A DNA stretch of 64,000 nucleotides, from positions 240,390 to 304,389 of the forward strand of contig NZ_JANTOO010000009.1 of assembly GCF_024753545.1 (NCBI RefSeq), given 5' to 3'. The notes beneath the pieces are model-generated. The model did no database searches and was not told the DNA's origin. It saw only the letters and a list, made by a program, of their open reading frames with translations. Within the stretch, counting starts at the first letter, position 1. The number at the start of each line of letters is the position of its first letter. The position numbers were made by a program, and so were the translations under genes. This document shows, one piece after another, positions 25,359 through 33,749 of this stretch. This DNA is from Lysinibacillus pinottii (lineage in GTDB: Bacteria; Bacillota; Bacilli; Bacillales_A; Planococcaceae).

Positions 25359-26372
25359 GTGAATGATCAATTAGTCTCTATGATTACACAACTTGTCATG
25401 GAAAAGATGGAGAAAACTACGGAGGGGCAAGCTTCTGAGGTAACCACAACACCAACAGAGCCGCTTATTAAGTTCTATGATACAACAGCTACTAGTGGAG
25501 CTACAGAAATAGCAGAACCTATGTCTACGTCTACAAAAAGTGAACCATTAATTCAACTGTATCAGCACGGAACGCCTCAGCAGGCACATATAGCTCCTGT
25601 AGCTGTTGAACAACCGTTAAATGTAGCTGTCCCGATTAAGCCTTTTCAGTTTGAGGCTGACACATTAACAGAAAGTATACAGGCGGCTAAAAAACATACA
25701 CCAGCTCGGATTGGCGTAGGTAGAGCGGGAACAAGACCAAAAACAAAAACATGGTTAAAGTTCCGTCTCGATCATGCGGCTGCAGTGGACGCTGTGTATG
25801 GTGAAGTGACAGAAGACCTTTTACAAAAACTTGATGTCTTTCAAGTGACAACGAAAGTAACAGATAAAGAGGAATACATTACAAGACCGGACTTAGGTCG
25901 TCGTTTATCAGATGAAGCCAAGTCATTAATTCAACAAAAGTGCAAGCAACAGCCGAAAGTACAGGTCATTATTTCCAATGGCTTAAGTGCGAGTGCGATT
26001 GAGGAAAATGTACAAGATGTTTATTTAGCGCTTCAGCAAAGTCTTAGCAATTTAAATATTGATTTAGGCACAACCTTCTATATTGATAAAGGCCGAGTGG
26101 CTCTCATGGATGAAATCGGGGAGTTGTTACAGGCAGAGGTTATTGTTTATTTAATTGGTGAGCGACCTGGACTAGTATCGGCTGAATCGATGAGTGCTTA
26201 TTTATGCTATAAACCTAGAATCGGCACAGTAGAAGCAGAGCGCATGGTCATCTCTAATATCCATAAAGGCGGCATCCCTCCATTAGAGGCGGGTGCGTAC
26301 CTTGGAACCATCGTACAAAAAATCTTGCATTATCAGGCAAGTGGGGTAGAGCTTGTCGCAAAAGAAGGTTAG
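25359..26372 (+). CDS. eutC: Ethanolamine ammonia-lyase small subunit EutC
   Basis: The B12-binding light subunit, about 337 residues, longer than the roughly 295 of E. coli because of an N-terminal region of about 100 residues. The core shows RIGVGRAGTRPKTKTWLKFR, the IISNGLSASAIE segment and ERPGLVSAESMSAYLCYKPR. The first about 18 residues (NDQLVSMITQLVMEKM) form an amphipathic helix followed by a low-complexity Thr/Pro/Glu linker, the form of a microcompartment encapsulation peptide. GTG 25359 is preferred, with AAGGTAGGTGA just before it. Confidence 0.95.
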   Translation: MNDQLVSMITQLVMEKMEKTTEGQASEVTTTPTEPLIKFYDTTATSGATEIAEPMSTSTKSEPLIQLYQHGTPQQAHIAPVAVEQPLNVAVPIKPFQFEADTLTESIQAAKKHTPARIGVGRAGTRPKTKTWLKFRLDHAAAVDAVYGEVTEDLLQKLDVFQVTTKVTDKEEYITRPDLGRRLSDEAKSLIQQKCKQQPKVQVIISNGLSASAIEENVQDVYLALQQSLSNLNIDLGTTFYIDKGRVALMDEIGELLQAEVIVYLIGERPGLVSAESMSAYLCYKPRIGTVEAERMVISNIHKGGIPPLEAGAYLGTIVQKILHYQASGVELVAKEG

Positions 26373-26383
26373 GAGGCTGTAAT

Positions 26384-27034
26384 ATGAATCCTCAAAAAAT
26401 AATGGCCCAAATTTTAGCGATGCAAACTATTCCTAGAGTCAACAGTGAATTAGCAGAGCAGCTAGATTTGAAGCCGCATCATCATAGTATTGGGCTCGTG
26501 ACCCTCACAATTGATGATGTAGGATATGTTGCACTAGATGAAGCAACAAAGAAGGCAGATGTTGAAGTTGTCTATGCGAAAAGTTTCTATGCGGGGGCGG
26601 CACATGCATCTGGTCCCTTGTCAGGGGAGGTCATTGGCATTATTGCTGGGACCTCGCCTGATGAAATCCGTAGTGCTCTAGATGCCATTCAGCAAAAAAT
26701 AGAGTTTGACACGTACTTTGAAGCTATTAATAACAATGACAACCATGCCTTATTTGCCCATACCGTGGCAAGCTGTGGGACGTATCTTGCTGAGCTGGCA
26801 GATGTAAAGGTGGGCACACCCCTTGCGTATTTAATCGCACCGCCATTGGAGGCTGTTGTTGGTTTAGACGCAGCATTAAAGGCAGCAGATGTAGAGCTAA
26901 AGGTTTTCTTTGGCCCTCCCTCGGAAACCAATTTTGGTGGCGCTTTATTAAGTGGCAGCCAATCATCCTGCGAGGCTGCGGCACAAGCTTTTAGAGAAGC
27001 CATCGAAAATTTAGCAAGAAACCCAGTGATTTAG
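26384..27034 (+). CDS. eutL: Microcompartment shell protein EutL
   Basis: A tandem-BMC trimeric shell protein of 216 residues, the gated-pore EutL type. Two BMC-like halves, each with an SG/SH pore-region segment (AAHASGPLSGEVIGIIAG and FGGALLSGSQSSCEAA), are visible. The ribosome site is AGGAGG and it is 11 bases after eutC. It is thought to admit ethanolamine or larger cofactors into the shell. Confidence 0.95.
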   Translation: MNPQKIMAQILAMQTIPRVNSELAEQLDLKPHHHSIGLVTLTIDDVGYVALDEATKKADVEVVYAKSFYAGAAHASGPLSGEVIGIIAGTSPDEIRSALDAIQQKIEFDTYFEAINNNDNHALFAHTVASCGTYLAELADVKVGTPLAYLIAPPLEAVVGLDAALKAADVELKVFFGPPSETNFGGALLSGSQSSCEAAAQAFREAIENLARNPVI

Positions 27035-27049
27035 AAAGGAGGCGGCTTT

Positions 27050-28540
27050 ATGGCCACATTAGACAAAGACTTATTAGCTATTCAAGAAATGAGAGATGCC
27101 GTTAGACATGCTAATACAGCACAAGCTGCCTATATGCAATTTTCACAGCAACAAGTAGACAGCATCGTGAAAGCTGTTGCGGATGCTGCCTTTAAGGAAG
27201 CTGATCGCTTAGCAAAAATGGCTGTGCAAGAAACAGGGATGGGTATCCCTAATCATAAAAAAATGAAAAATGAAGTTGCTTCACGAGATGTCTATGAAGA
27301 TATTAAAGAATTAAAAACGGTCGGTATCGTAGGCTATGATCGAATGAAAAAAGTGGCGGAAATTGCAAGTCCTTTTGGGGTCATTGCAGGAATTGTGCCA
27401 ACGACGAATCCAACATCTACCGCCATTTTTAAAACATTAATTTCTTTAAAAACAAGGAATGCCCTAGTGCTAAGTCCTCACCCATATGCTGTGAAGTGTA
27501 CAAAAGAGGCGTTAGACGTTTGCCGAGTAGCTGCAGAACAAGCAGGTGCACCAGAAGGTTTACTGCAATGTTTAACAATGTCTTCAATGGAGGCAACACA
27601 GCAGCTAATGAAGCATCCTGATATTCATTTGATTTTAGCAACAGGTGGCGGCGCATTAGTGAAGGCGGCGTATAGCTCAGGAAAGCCTGCTTATGGGGTA
27701 GGACCAGGAAATGTCCCAGCCTACATCGAAAAATCAGCAAATATTCAAAAGTCTGTACGTCAATTGGTGCACAGTAAATCGTTTGATAATGGGACAATTT
27801 GTGCTACTGAGCAGGCTATTATTGTAGATAAAGCCATTGCAGACCAGGTACAAACAGAATTAAAGAAAAACGGTGCTTATCTATTAAATGCTGAAGAAAA
27901 AGCTAAAATGGAGAAATTAATTTCACCAGTTCCTGGAAAGGTGAATCCACAAATCGTCGGCAAATCAGCATCCTGCTTAGCAGATTCTGTTGGCATCACT
28001 GTCCCAGATGAAACCAAAGTACTTGTTGGCTTGGAAACGATGATTGGTAAAAATATTCCGTTTTCTCTGGAAAAGTTATCACCTATTTTTGCTCTCTATA
28101 TTGTCGAAAACAGTACAGAAGCTAAGCAAGTGATGATTGACCTTTTAAATATTGGCGGACGCGGACATACATGCTCGATTCATACTGAAAATGCAGCTTT
28201 AGCAGAGCAATTCTCCGTTGAATTACCAGTATCTCGTATTGTAGTAAATACACTATCCTCAATTGGGGCAGTAGGTGGCACAACTGGATTAGCACCATCC
28301 TTTACATTAGGCTGTGGTACATTTGGCGGCAATATCACGTCGGATAACATTACAGCAAGACATCTTTTAAACATTAAACGTATGGCTTATGGCATTAAAG
28401 ATGTAGAGGTGCCAAAGCCAGAGTTTGAAGTACAGTCTGTTGTTGAGTCGGTTGTATCACAAGAGCCTTCTTTAGACACAACAATGGTTCAACAAATCGT
28501 TGATCAAGTATTAAAACAAATCACATTACAAAATAAATAA
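27050..28540 (+). CDS. eutE: CoA-acylating acetaldehyde dehydrogenase EutE
   Basis: An aldehyde dehydrogenase-fold enzyme of 496 residues that oxidises acetaldehyde with CoA and NAD to acetyl-CoA. The catalytic Cys is C251 in DNGTICATEQA, with PTTNPTSTAIFKTL and GPGNVPAYIEKSANI typical of EutE/PduP. The last about 20 residues (DTTMVQQIVDQVLKQITLQ) form an amphipathic helix after a linker, a likely C-terminal encapsulation peptide; in PduP this tag is N-terminal. The ribosome site is AAAGGAGG. Confidence 0.95.
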   Translation: MATLDKDLLAIQEMRDAVRHANTAQAAYMQFSQQQVDSIVKAVADAAFKEADRLAKMAVQETGMGIPNHKKMKNEVASRDVYEDIKELKTVGIVGYDRMKKVAEIASPFGVIAGIVPTTNPTSTAIFKTLISLKTRNALVLSPHPYAVKCTKEALDVCRVAAEQAGAPEGLLQCLTMSSMEATQQLMKHPDIHLILATGGGALVKAAYSSGKPAYGVGPGNVPAYIEKSANIQKSVRQLVHSKSFDNGTICATEQAIIVDKAIADQVQTELKKNGAYLLNAEEKAKMEKLISPVPGKVNPQIVGKSASCLADSVGITVPDETKVLVGLETMIGKNIPFSLEKLSPIFALYIVENSTEAKQVMIDLLNIGGRGHTCSIHTENAALAEQFSVELPVSRIVVNTLSSIGAVGGTTGLAPSFTLGCGTFGGNITSDNITARHLLNIKRMAYGIKDVEVPKPEFEVQSVVESVVSQEPSLDTTMVQQIVDQVLKQITLQNK

Positions 28541-28556
28541 TTTGGAGGAATGACAA

Positions 28557-28835
28557 ATGAGTACAGCATTAGGAATGGTAGAAACAAAAGGTTTAGTAGG
28601 AGCAATTGAAGCAGGAGATGCAATGGTAAAAGCGGCAAGCGTTAATTTAGTAGGTAAAGTACATGTTGGTGGCGGTATCGTAACAGTTCTTGTTCGTGGA
28701 GATGTAGGTGCCGTAAAAGCAGCAACAGATGCAGGCGCAGCAGCAGCACAACGTGTAGGAGAACTTTTATCTGTTCATGTAATTCCACGTCCACACCATG
28801 AATTAGAAATGATTTTACCAAAAGCAGAAGCTTAA
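28557..28835 (+). CDS. eutM: Hexameric BMC shell protein EutM (PduA-like)
   Basis: A canonical single-BMC-domain shell protein of 92 residues: ALGMVETKGLVGAIEAGDAM at the N-terminus, a GGG-type pore loop (VGGGIVTV), and HVIPRPHHELEMILP at the C-terminus. It forms the flat hexameric facets. TTGGAGG precedes the ATG. A predicted ANTAR-type hairpin lies just after the stop codon. Confidence 0.97.
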   Translation: MSTALGMVETKGLVGAIEAGDAMVKAASVNLVGKVHVGGGIVTVLVRGDVGAVKAATDAGAAAAQRVGELLSVHVIPRPHHELEMILPKAEA

Positions 28836-28838
28836 TAA

Positions 28839-28890
28839 ATCAGCAATGAGAGCTGATCCAACTAAAGGACAGCTCTCATCTTGTCATCAA
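28839..28890 (+). promoter_or_regulatory. Second possible EutV-responsive hairpin switch
   Basis: ATCAGC (28839-28844) and GCTGAT (28852-28857) close a 7-base loop AATGAGA with A at 1 and G at 4. A competing, stronger hairpin ATGAGAGCTG (28846-28855) / CAGCTCTCAT (28870-28879) is followed only by CTTGTCAT, a weak T-run. It could partially terminate or process the message between eutM and the pduL genes and be relieved by EutV. Confidence 0.45.
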
Positions 28891-28925
28891 GAAACAACAA
28901 TCCATTTAATATAGAGGTGGCTAAC

Positions 28926-29516
28926 GTGACAACAGCGACAAAAACATTTCCAGTGGCCATTTCGGCTCGTCATATCCATCTAAGTGAAGCGGATTTACAA
29001 GCGCTTTTTGGCCCACATGCAACGTTAACAAAGGATTTTGACTTATCGCAGCCAGGACAATTTGCTGCAAAGGAGCGTGTCTCCATTGAGGGACCGAAAG
29101 GCATTATTCATAATGTCCGAATACTTGGTCCAGTAAGAGCAGCTACTCAAGTGGAAGTCAGTCGAACAGATGCGATGAAACTTGGGGTAACTCCTCCGCT
29201 GAGACAGTCAGGAGATATTGACAACTCAGCAGGCATTAAAATTATTAACCAAGATCATGAATTGGCCATCGAGCAAGGGGTCATTATTGCACAAGCACAT
29301 ATTCATATGACTGAGGAAGATGCGAAAGCATTAGAAGTTCAAAACAATGAATTGGTTTCTGTAGAAGTAATCAGTGACCGTCCAGTTACATTTCGCGGTG
29401 TAGTGGTACGAGTTTCCAATGAATTTAGTTTGGAAATGCATATAGATACGGATGAAGCAAACGCTGGTTTTATTGAACAACAAGCACAAGGAACAATAGT
29501 AAAAGTAACATCGTAA
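28926..29516 (+). CDS. PduL-type phosphate acyltransferase, first copy
   Basis: A zinc-dependent phosphotransacylase of 196 residues that converts acetyl-CoA to acetyl phosphate and recycles CoA inside the shell. It has the paired beta-barrel architecture and metal-binding motifs SARHIHLS and AQAHIHM, plus QPGQFAAKERV. GTG 28926 has GAGGTGG five bases upstream; the frame extending to TTG 28881 has no ribosome site and overlaps the hairpin. This copy begins almost directly at the catalytic fold, with no encapsulation peptide, so it may act outside the shell. Confidence 0.92.
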   Translation: MTTATKTFPVAISARHIHLSEADLQALFGPHATLTKDFDLSQPGQFAAKERVSIEGPKGIIHNVRILGPVRAATQVEVSRTDAMKLGVTPPLRQSGDIDNSAGIKIINQDHELAIEQGVIIAQAHIHMTEEDAKALEVQNNELVSVEVISDRPVTFRGVVVRVSNEFSLEMHIDTDEANAGFIEQQAQGTIVKVTS

Positions 29517-29528
29517 GGAGGAGGCAAG

Positions 29529-30398
29529 ATGCAAGAAAATTTAGTGCAAAAAATTGTAGAAGAAGTTCTGCAGCAAGTTTTAAAAAATCAATCTTCCCCT
29601 CCACATGACGGTAAAATTCCAATTGGTGTATCTGCCCGCCATGTCCACCTTGCACAAGCAGAAGTGGAACAGCTCTTTGGTGAGAATTATCAGCTTACAC
29701 CAAAGTTTGAGCTTTCACAACCTGGGCAATTTGCTGCGGAGGAAACCGTGGTCATTGCTGGTCCAAAAGGATCGATTGAGCGTGTACGTATACTGGGTCC
29801 AGCTCGTTCATTGTCTCAAGTGGAAGTCAGTTGGACAGATGCCATGAAACTAGGGATAAAACCACCATTAAGAATTTCAGGTGATATACAAGGCTCTAGC
29901 CCTGTTACATTGATTGGTCCAAAGGGGAGTGTCGTGCTAAATGAAGGACTCATTATTGCACAAGCACACATTCATATGTCCCCTGAAGACAGTGCGAAAT
30001 TCAATGTAGTAGATGGACAGTCTGTACAAATCAGGGTAGATGGTATTCGCCCAATTATTTTATCGAATGTGGTGATCCGTGTATCAGAGCGTTATCGTTT
30101 AGAGATGCATATTGATACAGATGAAGCCAATGCAGGTTTAATTCAGCAAGGAACATTAGCAGAAATCGTTCAGCATCAAGTGAATGAGCAACCGATCCCA
30201 GTGAAAGAGCAGTCTCCAGTCGTAGCAAAGGTAGAAAAACCAGCTATCTATCATTATGACAAAAAGCTACTTTCACAATTGGAAGTGTTAGAAATAGATG
30301 CGCAAGAAATTGTCGTGCCAAAGAAAACCATTGTAACGGCGTTAGCTTATGATAAGCTGCGAGAGTTAAATAAAACTTTAACGATCTGTTCTGAGTAG
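29529..30398 (+). CDS. PduL-type phosphate acyltransferase, second copy with N- and C-terminal extensions
   Basis: A 289-residue paralogue of the preceding gene (SARHVHLA and AQAHIHM zinc motifs, QPGQFAAEETV). It adds an N-terminal amphipathic helix (NLVQKIVEEVLQQVLKN), a likely encapsulation peptide, and about 75 C-terminal residues ending in a PKKTIVTALAYDKLRELN segment. That tail resembles the short T-x-LA-x-D-x-x-R endings found on several microcompartment enzymes. The ATG follows AAGGAGGAGG, 12 bases after copy 1. It is probably the lumenal CoA-recycling enzyme. Confidence 0.92.
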   Translation: MQENLVQKIVEEVLQQVLKNQSSPPHDGKIPIGVSARHVHLAQAEVEQLFGENYQLTPKFELSQPGQFAAEETVVIAGPKGSIERVRILGPARSLSQVEVSWTDAMKLGIKPPLRISGDIQGSSPVTLIGPKGSVVLNEGLIIAQAHIHMSPEDSAKFNVVDGQSVQIRVDGIRPIILSNVVIRVSERYRLEMHIDTDEANAGLIQQGTLAEIVQHQVNEQPIPVKEQSPVVAKVEKPAIYHYDKKLLSQLEVLEIDAQEIVVPKKTIVTALAYDKLRELNKTLTICSE

Positions 30399-30434
30399 CA
30401 AATTAATCTGTGTAGCATAAAGAGGGTGAAGTTC

Positions 30435-30719
30435 ATGCAAATGGGAAGAGTGATAGGTAGTGTATGGGCAACACGCAAAGAGGAAGGGCTGAATGGTTTA
30501 AAACTACTAATCATTCAACCAATTGACTCCAATCAACAGCCGATTCGCACTGAAATTGTAGCAGCTGATCGTATCGGCGCAGGGATTGGTGATGATGTCC
30601 TAATAACAAGCGGTGGTTCATCACGCTATATTATGAAAGAAAATCCGTTACCAATCGATGCAGTTGTTATTGGTATTATTGATTCTACTGAAGTGATGAG
30701 AGGTGAGGACAATGAGTAG
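30435..30719 (+). CDS. eutN: Pentameric BMC vertex protein EutN
   Basis: A 94-residue EutN/CcmL-family protein, which caps the vertices of the shell. MGRVIGSVWATRKEEGLNG, LLIIQPID, and the GIGDDVLITSGGSSRY segment are family hallmarks. ATG 30435 with AGAGGGTG upstream is preferred to GTG 30426. It overlaps the next BMC gene by 8 bases. Confidence 0.96.
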   Translation: MQMGRVIGSVWATRKEEGLNGLKLLIIQPIDSNQQPIRTEIVAADRIGAGIGDDVLITSGGSSRYIMKENPLPIDAVVIGIIDSTEVMRGEDNE

Positions 30720-31080
30720 TGCAATTGGCATGATTGAAACAAAAGGATTGGTAGGTTCTTATGAAGCGGCTGATGCGATGATTAAAGCATCTGATGTTAC
30801 AATCGTCAAGCAGGAATTCGTAGATGGTGGCATTGTGACAGTGGTCGTGAAAGGTGACGTAGGTTCTGTACAAGCAGCAGTAGAAGCCGGAAAAGCGGCT
30901 GCTATGCGTGTTGGAGAATTATTAGGCGCTCACGTAATTCCAAGACCTGATGAAGAGGTATTCCAAATGATTAAAGGACCAGAGGCACCGAAGAAAAAGC
31001 CGGTTTCTACATCTACATCAACACGTGCTAAAAAAACAACCGAAGCCACACCAGCGACAGATAATCGAGGTGAAGCATAA
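30712..31080 (+). CDS. Second hexameric BMC shell protein with basic C-terminal tail
   Basis: A BMC-domain protein of 122 residues, close to EutM (AIGMIETKGLVGSYEAADAM, HVIPRPDEEVFQMI) but with a GG-type pore loop (FVDGGIVTV) and about 30 extra residues rich in Lys, Thr and Ser (KKKPVSTSTSTRAKK). The tail might contact cargo or nucleic acid, in the way EutK carries an extra C-terminal domain, but no helix-turn-helix is present. ATG 30712 overlaps eutN, and the TAA stop overlaps the next ATG (TAATG). Confidence 0.93.
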   Translation: MSSAIGMIETKGLVGSYEAADAMIKASDVTIVKQEFVDGGIVTVVVKGDVGSVQAAVEAGKAAAMRVGELLGAHVIPRPDEEVFQMIKGPEAPKKKPVSTSTSTRAKKTTEATPATDNRGEA

Positions 31081-32027
31081 TGGCATTTCGTAAAAATAAA
31101 ATCGCTGTGATTGGTGCAGGTCATACCGGTTCTACATTGAGTTTATTTTTAGCACAAAAGGAACTAGGCGATGTCGTTCTTGTCGATATTCCCGAAGCAG
31201 AGAACCCAACAAAAGGGAAGGCATTGGATTTACTACAAACAGGCCCAATAGAAAAGTTTAATGTATCTATTAAAGGAACAAGCAATTATGAGGATATTGC
31301 TGGTGCAGACATCGTAGTCATAACAGCAGGAATCCCTCGTAAGCCAGGCATGAGCCGTGATGATTTAGTGACAACGAATGCGAAGATTATTCAACAGGTT
31401 TCAAGACAAATTAAACACTATGCTCCAAATAGTATTGTCTTAGTTTTAAGTAATCCGGTTGATGCTATGACGTATGTCTGTCACAAGGAAACAGGCTTTG
31501 CTAAAAATCGTATTATTGGTCAGTCTGGTGTGTTAGATACAGCTCGCTTCAACACGTTTGTTGCACAGGAGCTACAAATTGCACCTGAAGATGTCTCTGG
31601 CTTTGTGCTAGGTGGACATGGTGATGAAATGGTACCATTAATCCGTTATTCCTATGCAGGAGGTATTCCGCTAGAAAAACTCATCCCCCAGGATAGACTC
31701 CAGCAAATCGTCGAACGTACACGCAAAGGTGGCGGTGAAATTGTCGGTTTATTAGGAAATGGTAGTGCGTATTATGCACCAGCTGCTGCATGCGCGCAAA
31801 TGGTTGAAATCATTATCAAAGATCAACGGAAAATAGTCCCTTCTATTGCCCTATTAGAAGGTGAATATGGGTACCAAAACCTGTATCTAGGGGTACCAAC
31901 AATTTTAGGAGGCAATGGCATTGAATCTGTCATCGAATTGCACCTAACAAATGAAGAACAAGCAGCGCTTCAGCATTCTGCCGAGGCTGTTAAACAAGTA
32001 ATTGCCATTTGCCAAAACATAGAGTGA
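31080..32027 (+). CDS. Malate/lactate dehydrogenase-family enzyme, malate-type, in the eut operon
   Basis: An NAD-dependent 2-hydroxyacid dehydrogenase of 315 residues. The Rossmann motif is VIGAGHTGSTLS; the active-site loop GIPRKPGMSRDDL carries the arginine pattern of malate dehydrogenases rather than the glutamine of lactate dehydrogenases. The catalytic pair is in SGVLDTARFNTFVA and LGGHGDEMVP. Length is normal and there is no obvious encapsulation peptide. Its ATG overlaps the stop of the BMC gene, so it is co-translated with the shell genes. No EutG-type alcohol dehydrogenase is present; this enzyme may recycle the NADH made by EutE. It may be a second paralogue next to a TCA-cycle mdh elsewhere. 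Confidence 0.88.
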   Translation: MAFRKNKIAVIGAGHTGSTLSLFLAQKELGDVVLVDIPEAENPTKGKALDLLQTGPIEKFNVSIKGTSNYEDIAGADIVVITAGIPRKPGMSRDDLVTTNAKIIQQVSRQIKHYAPNSIVLVLSNPVDAMTYVCHKETGFAKNRIIGQSGVLDTARFNTFVAQELQIAPEDVSGFVLGGHGDEMVPLIRYSYAGGIPLEKLIPQDRLQQIVERTRKGGGEIVGLLGNGSAYYAPAAACAQMVEIIIKDQRKIVPSIALLEGEYGYQNLYLGVPTILGGNGIESVIELHLTNEEQAALQHSAEAVKQVIAICQNIE

Positions 32028-32049
32028 TCAGACTCTACTTACGATGAAT

Positions 32050-32220
32050 AGAAAGAATCCCCATCTTTCTTTAAATTGAAAATGAATGGCAGCTCCTACA
32101 AATGTTTGATTGGAAACCGAACATTACTCGAAAGCTAGTGAAAATTCTCCTAAATATATACCTCACTTTGAGTAAGAGAGGACGAACTGTAGCAAGCGCA
32201 TGGTTTGCTACAGTTTTTTT
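32050..32220 (+). terminator. Two hairpins ending the eut operon
   Basis: A weak stem AGAAAGA / TCTTTCT (32050-32070) is followed by a strong terminator, AACTGTAGCAA (32185-32195) with TTGCTACAGTT (32205-32215) and further T. No gene is visible in 32028-32331. Confidence 0.85.
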
Positions 32221-32331
32221 ATTTCCTAAAAAGTACTAAATAAGCTAAAGGAAGTTGACTTTGCCCAAAAGGGAAAGTGTATAACGGATATAAGCCATAG
32301 ATAAAAGGGAGAAGGACTGGTGTGAGATCAA

Positions 32332-32517
32332 TTGTGGTGTATCAACGAAGAGGAGGAAGATTTAGTTCCTTATGCTGCAGTTGGCGATGGCGGCAATGTG
32401 ATTTGTTGTATTCCAACGCTGAACACAGCAGTTGCTATCTCATCACTCTTTATGGTCAATGCACCAGATAGAGGGCTGTTTATCAAAGAACATATTATTC
32501 CAACATTAATGCGATAA
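32332..32517 (+). pseudogene. C-terminal remnant of a beta-lactamase-fold serine hydrolase
   Basis: The frame encodes only about 55 recognisable residues. YAAVGDGGNVICCIPTLN followed by VAISSLF and FIKEHIIPTL matches the ending of class C beta-lactamase-related serine hydrolases, where GDGGN corresponds to the late glycine-rich strand. The catalytic SxxK and YxN parts are absent and no ribosome site precedes it. I treat it as a decayed gene end. Confidence 0.55.
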
Positions 32518-32581
32518 TAACACAACCTATATCATAACAAACCATATCACCTCTACTATAATCAAAGGAGGAGGGATGAGG

Positions 32582-33676
32582 ATGAATAACATCATACAGG
32601 AGATGATTGATTGGATTGAAGATCATCTCTTAGAAGGCTTTTCATTAGAACATTTAGGGAAGCATATGGGCTATTCCCCGTATTATTGTTCGTTTAAATT
32701 CCACCAAATAACGGGAATCACCATTAAAAAATATGTTTCATTACGAAAGATATATTTGGCCTCTGAAGCGTTAAAAAAGTCGGAAGAAAAAATAATCGAT
32801 ATTGCCTTACATTATGGTTTTTCAACACAGGAATCCTTTTCTAGAGCCTTTAAAAAGGCCTTTGGTATAAGCCCTCATGAATTCCGAAAGTCCCCACAAC
32901 CTTTGCAAACATTTGTAAAAAAGAATTTAAAGGATGAAAGAGGATGGTTTACGATGGATATTTCTTCAAAATTAAAAATTGAAGCATTGCAAGAGAAAAT
33001 ACATGCGCAATATGATCAAGCGATATTGAATGTTTTAAATGGTCAAATGATGTACGAGGAGTTTTCGAAACAGCAATTAATGGGGAACAGTGATTATGTA
33101 CCTTTCAATGAAGCCATGTGTAGCAATCAAACAGCAAGCCCGATTTTGGGCGAAGAATTTAACAAAATTCGTGCCGCTGGACACCAAGTAACAGTACAGG
33201 ACTATGAGCATATAACAGTAAATCCTTTGAAGTTATTGTGGACCAAAAACTACCAATGTATCGTTTTATGGTTTGGGGATGATATGTTTTGTCAAATGAA
33301 CTTGCTAACTGTACTTGCTTTTCTGGAGCAGCAAAAATACGAAGGCAAAGTTTATTTCCATATGGTACAGGAAGCGACCTATGATGTGGATGAAATGGAA
33401 ATTGTGCTTGGAGACTATTTAAAGATTTATCAAGACGTTTTGATCCGCCATCGTATCCCGGAGGCAACGCTTTTACCAGTAATGTATCAGGGGATTCAAT
33501 TATATTTTGACTATTTAAAAGAAGAAAATGATATTTCTTCTTATATTAAGAAACATGTTGATCAGTCCCCACAGGAATTGTTAACACAATTATTTCGCCT
33601 CTTTCCTCAATATGGGCTTGGAGATACTCAGTATTTAAAAATAATAGATACAGTGAAAAATGAAAAATCTGAGTAA
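32582..33676 (+). CDS. AraC-family transcriptional regulator with N-terminal DNA-binding domain
   Basis: A 364-residue regulator. Two helix-turn-helix motifs occupy about residues 1-105 (FSLEHLGKHMGYSPYYCSFK and IIDIALHYGFSTQESFSRAF with FGISPHEFRKS). The C-terminal 250 residues are not a GyrI-like or cupin domain that I recognise and probably bind a ligand. AAAGGAGGAGGG at 32564-32575 serves ATG 32582 or ATG 32576. It stands alone between a pseudogene and the carboxypeptidase gene; targets unknown. Confidence 0.9.
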   Translation: MNNIIQEMIDWIEDHLLEGFSLEHLGKHMGYSPYYCSFKFHQITGITIKKYVSLRKIYLASEALKKSEEKIIDIALHYGFSTQESFSRAFKKAFGISPHEFRKSPQPLQTFVKKNLKDERGWFTMDISSKLKIEALQEKIHAQYDQAILNVLNGQMMYEEFSKQQLMGNSDYVPFNEAMCSNQTASPILGEEFNKIRAAGHQVTVQDYEHITVNPLKLLWTKNYQCIVLWFGDDMFCQMNLLTVLAFLEQQKYEGKVYFHMVQEATYDVDEMEIVLGDYLKIYQDVLIRHRIPEATLLPVMYQGIQLYFDYLKEENDISSYIKKHVDQSPQELLTQLFRLFPQYGLGDTQYLKIIDTVKNEKSE

Positions 33677-33749
33677 AACTACTAAATGGTCCACAATATA
33701 CAAAATTTTCGAAAATATGATAAACTTATAGCACAAGGAGGATGAAAGC

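Noticed and set aside
31080..32027. Lactate dehydrogenase
   Set aside because: The substrate loop has the Arg-containing RKPGMSRDDL pattern of malate dehydrogenases.
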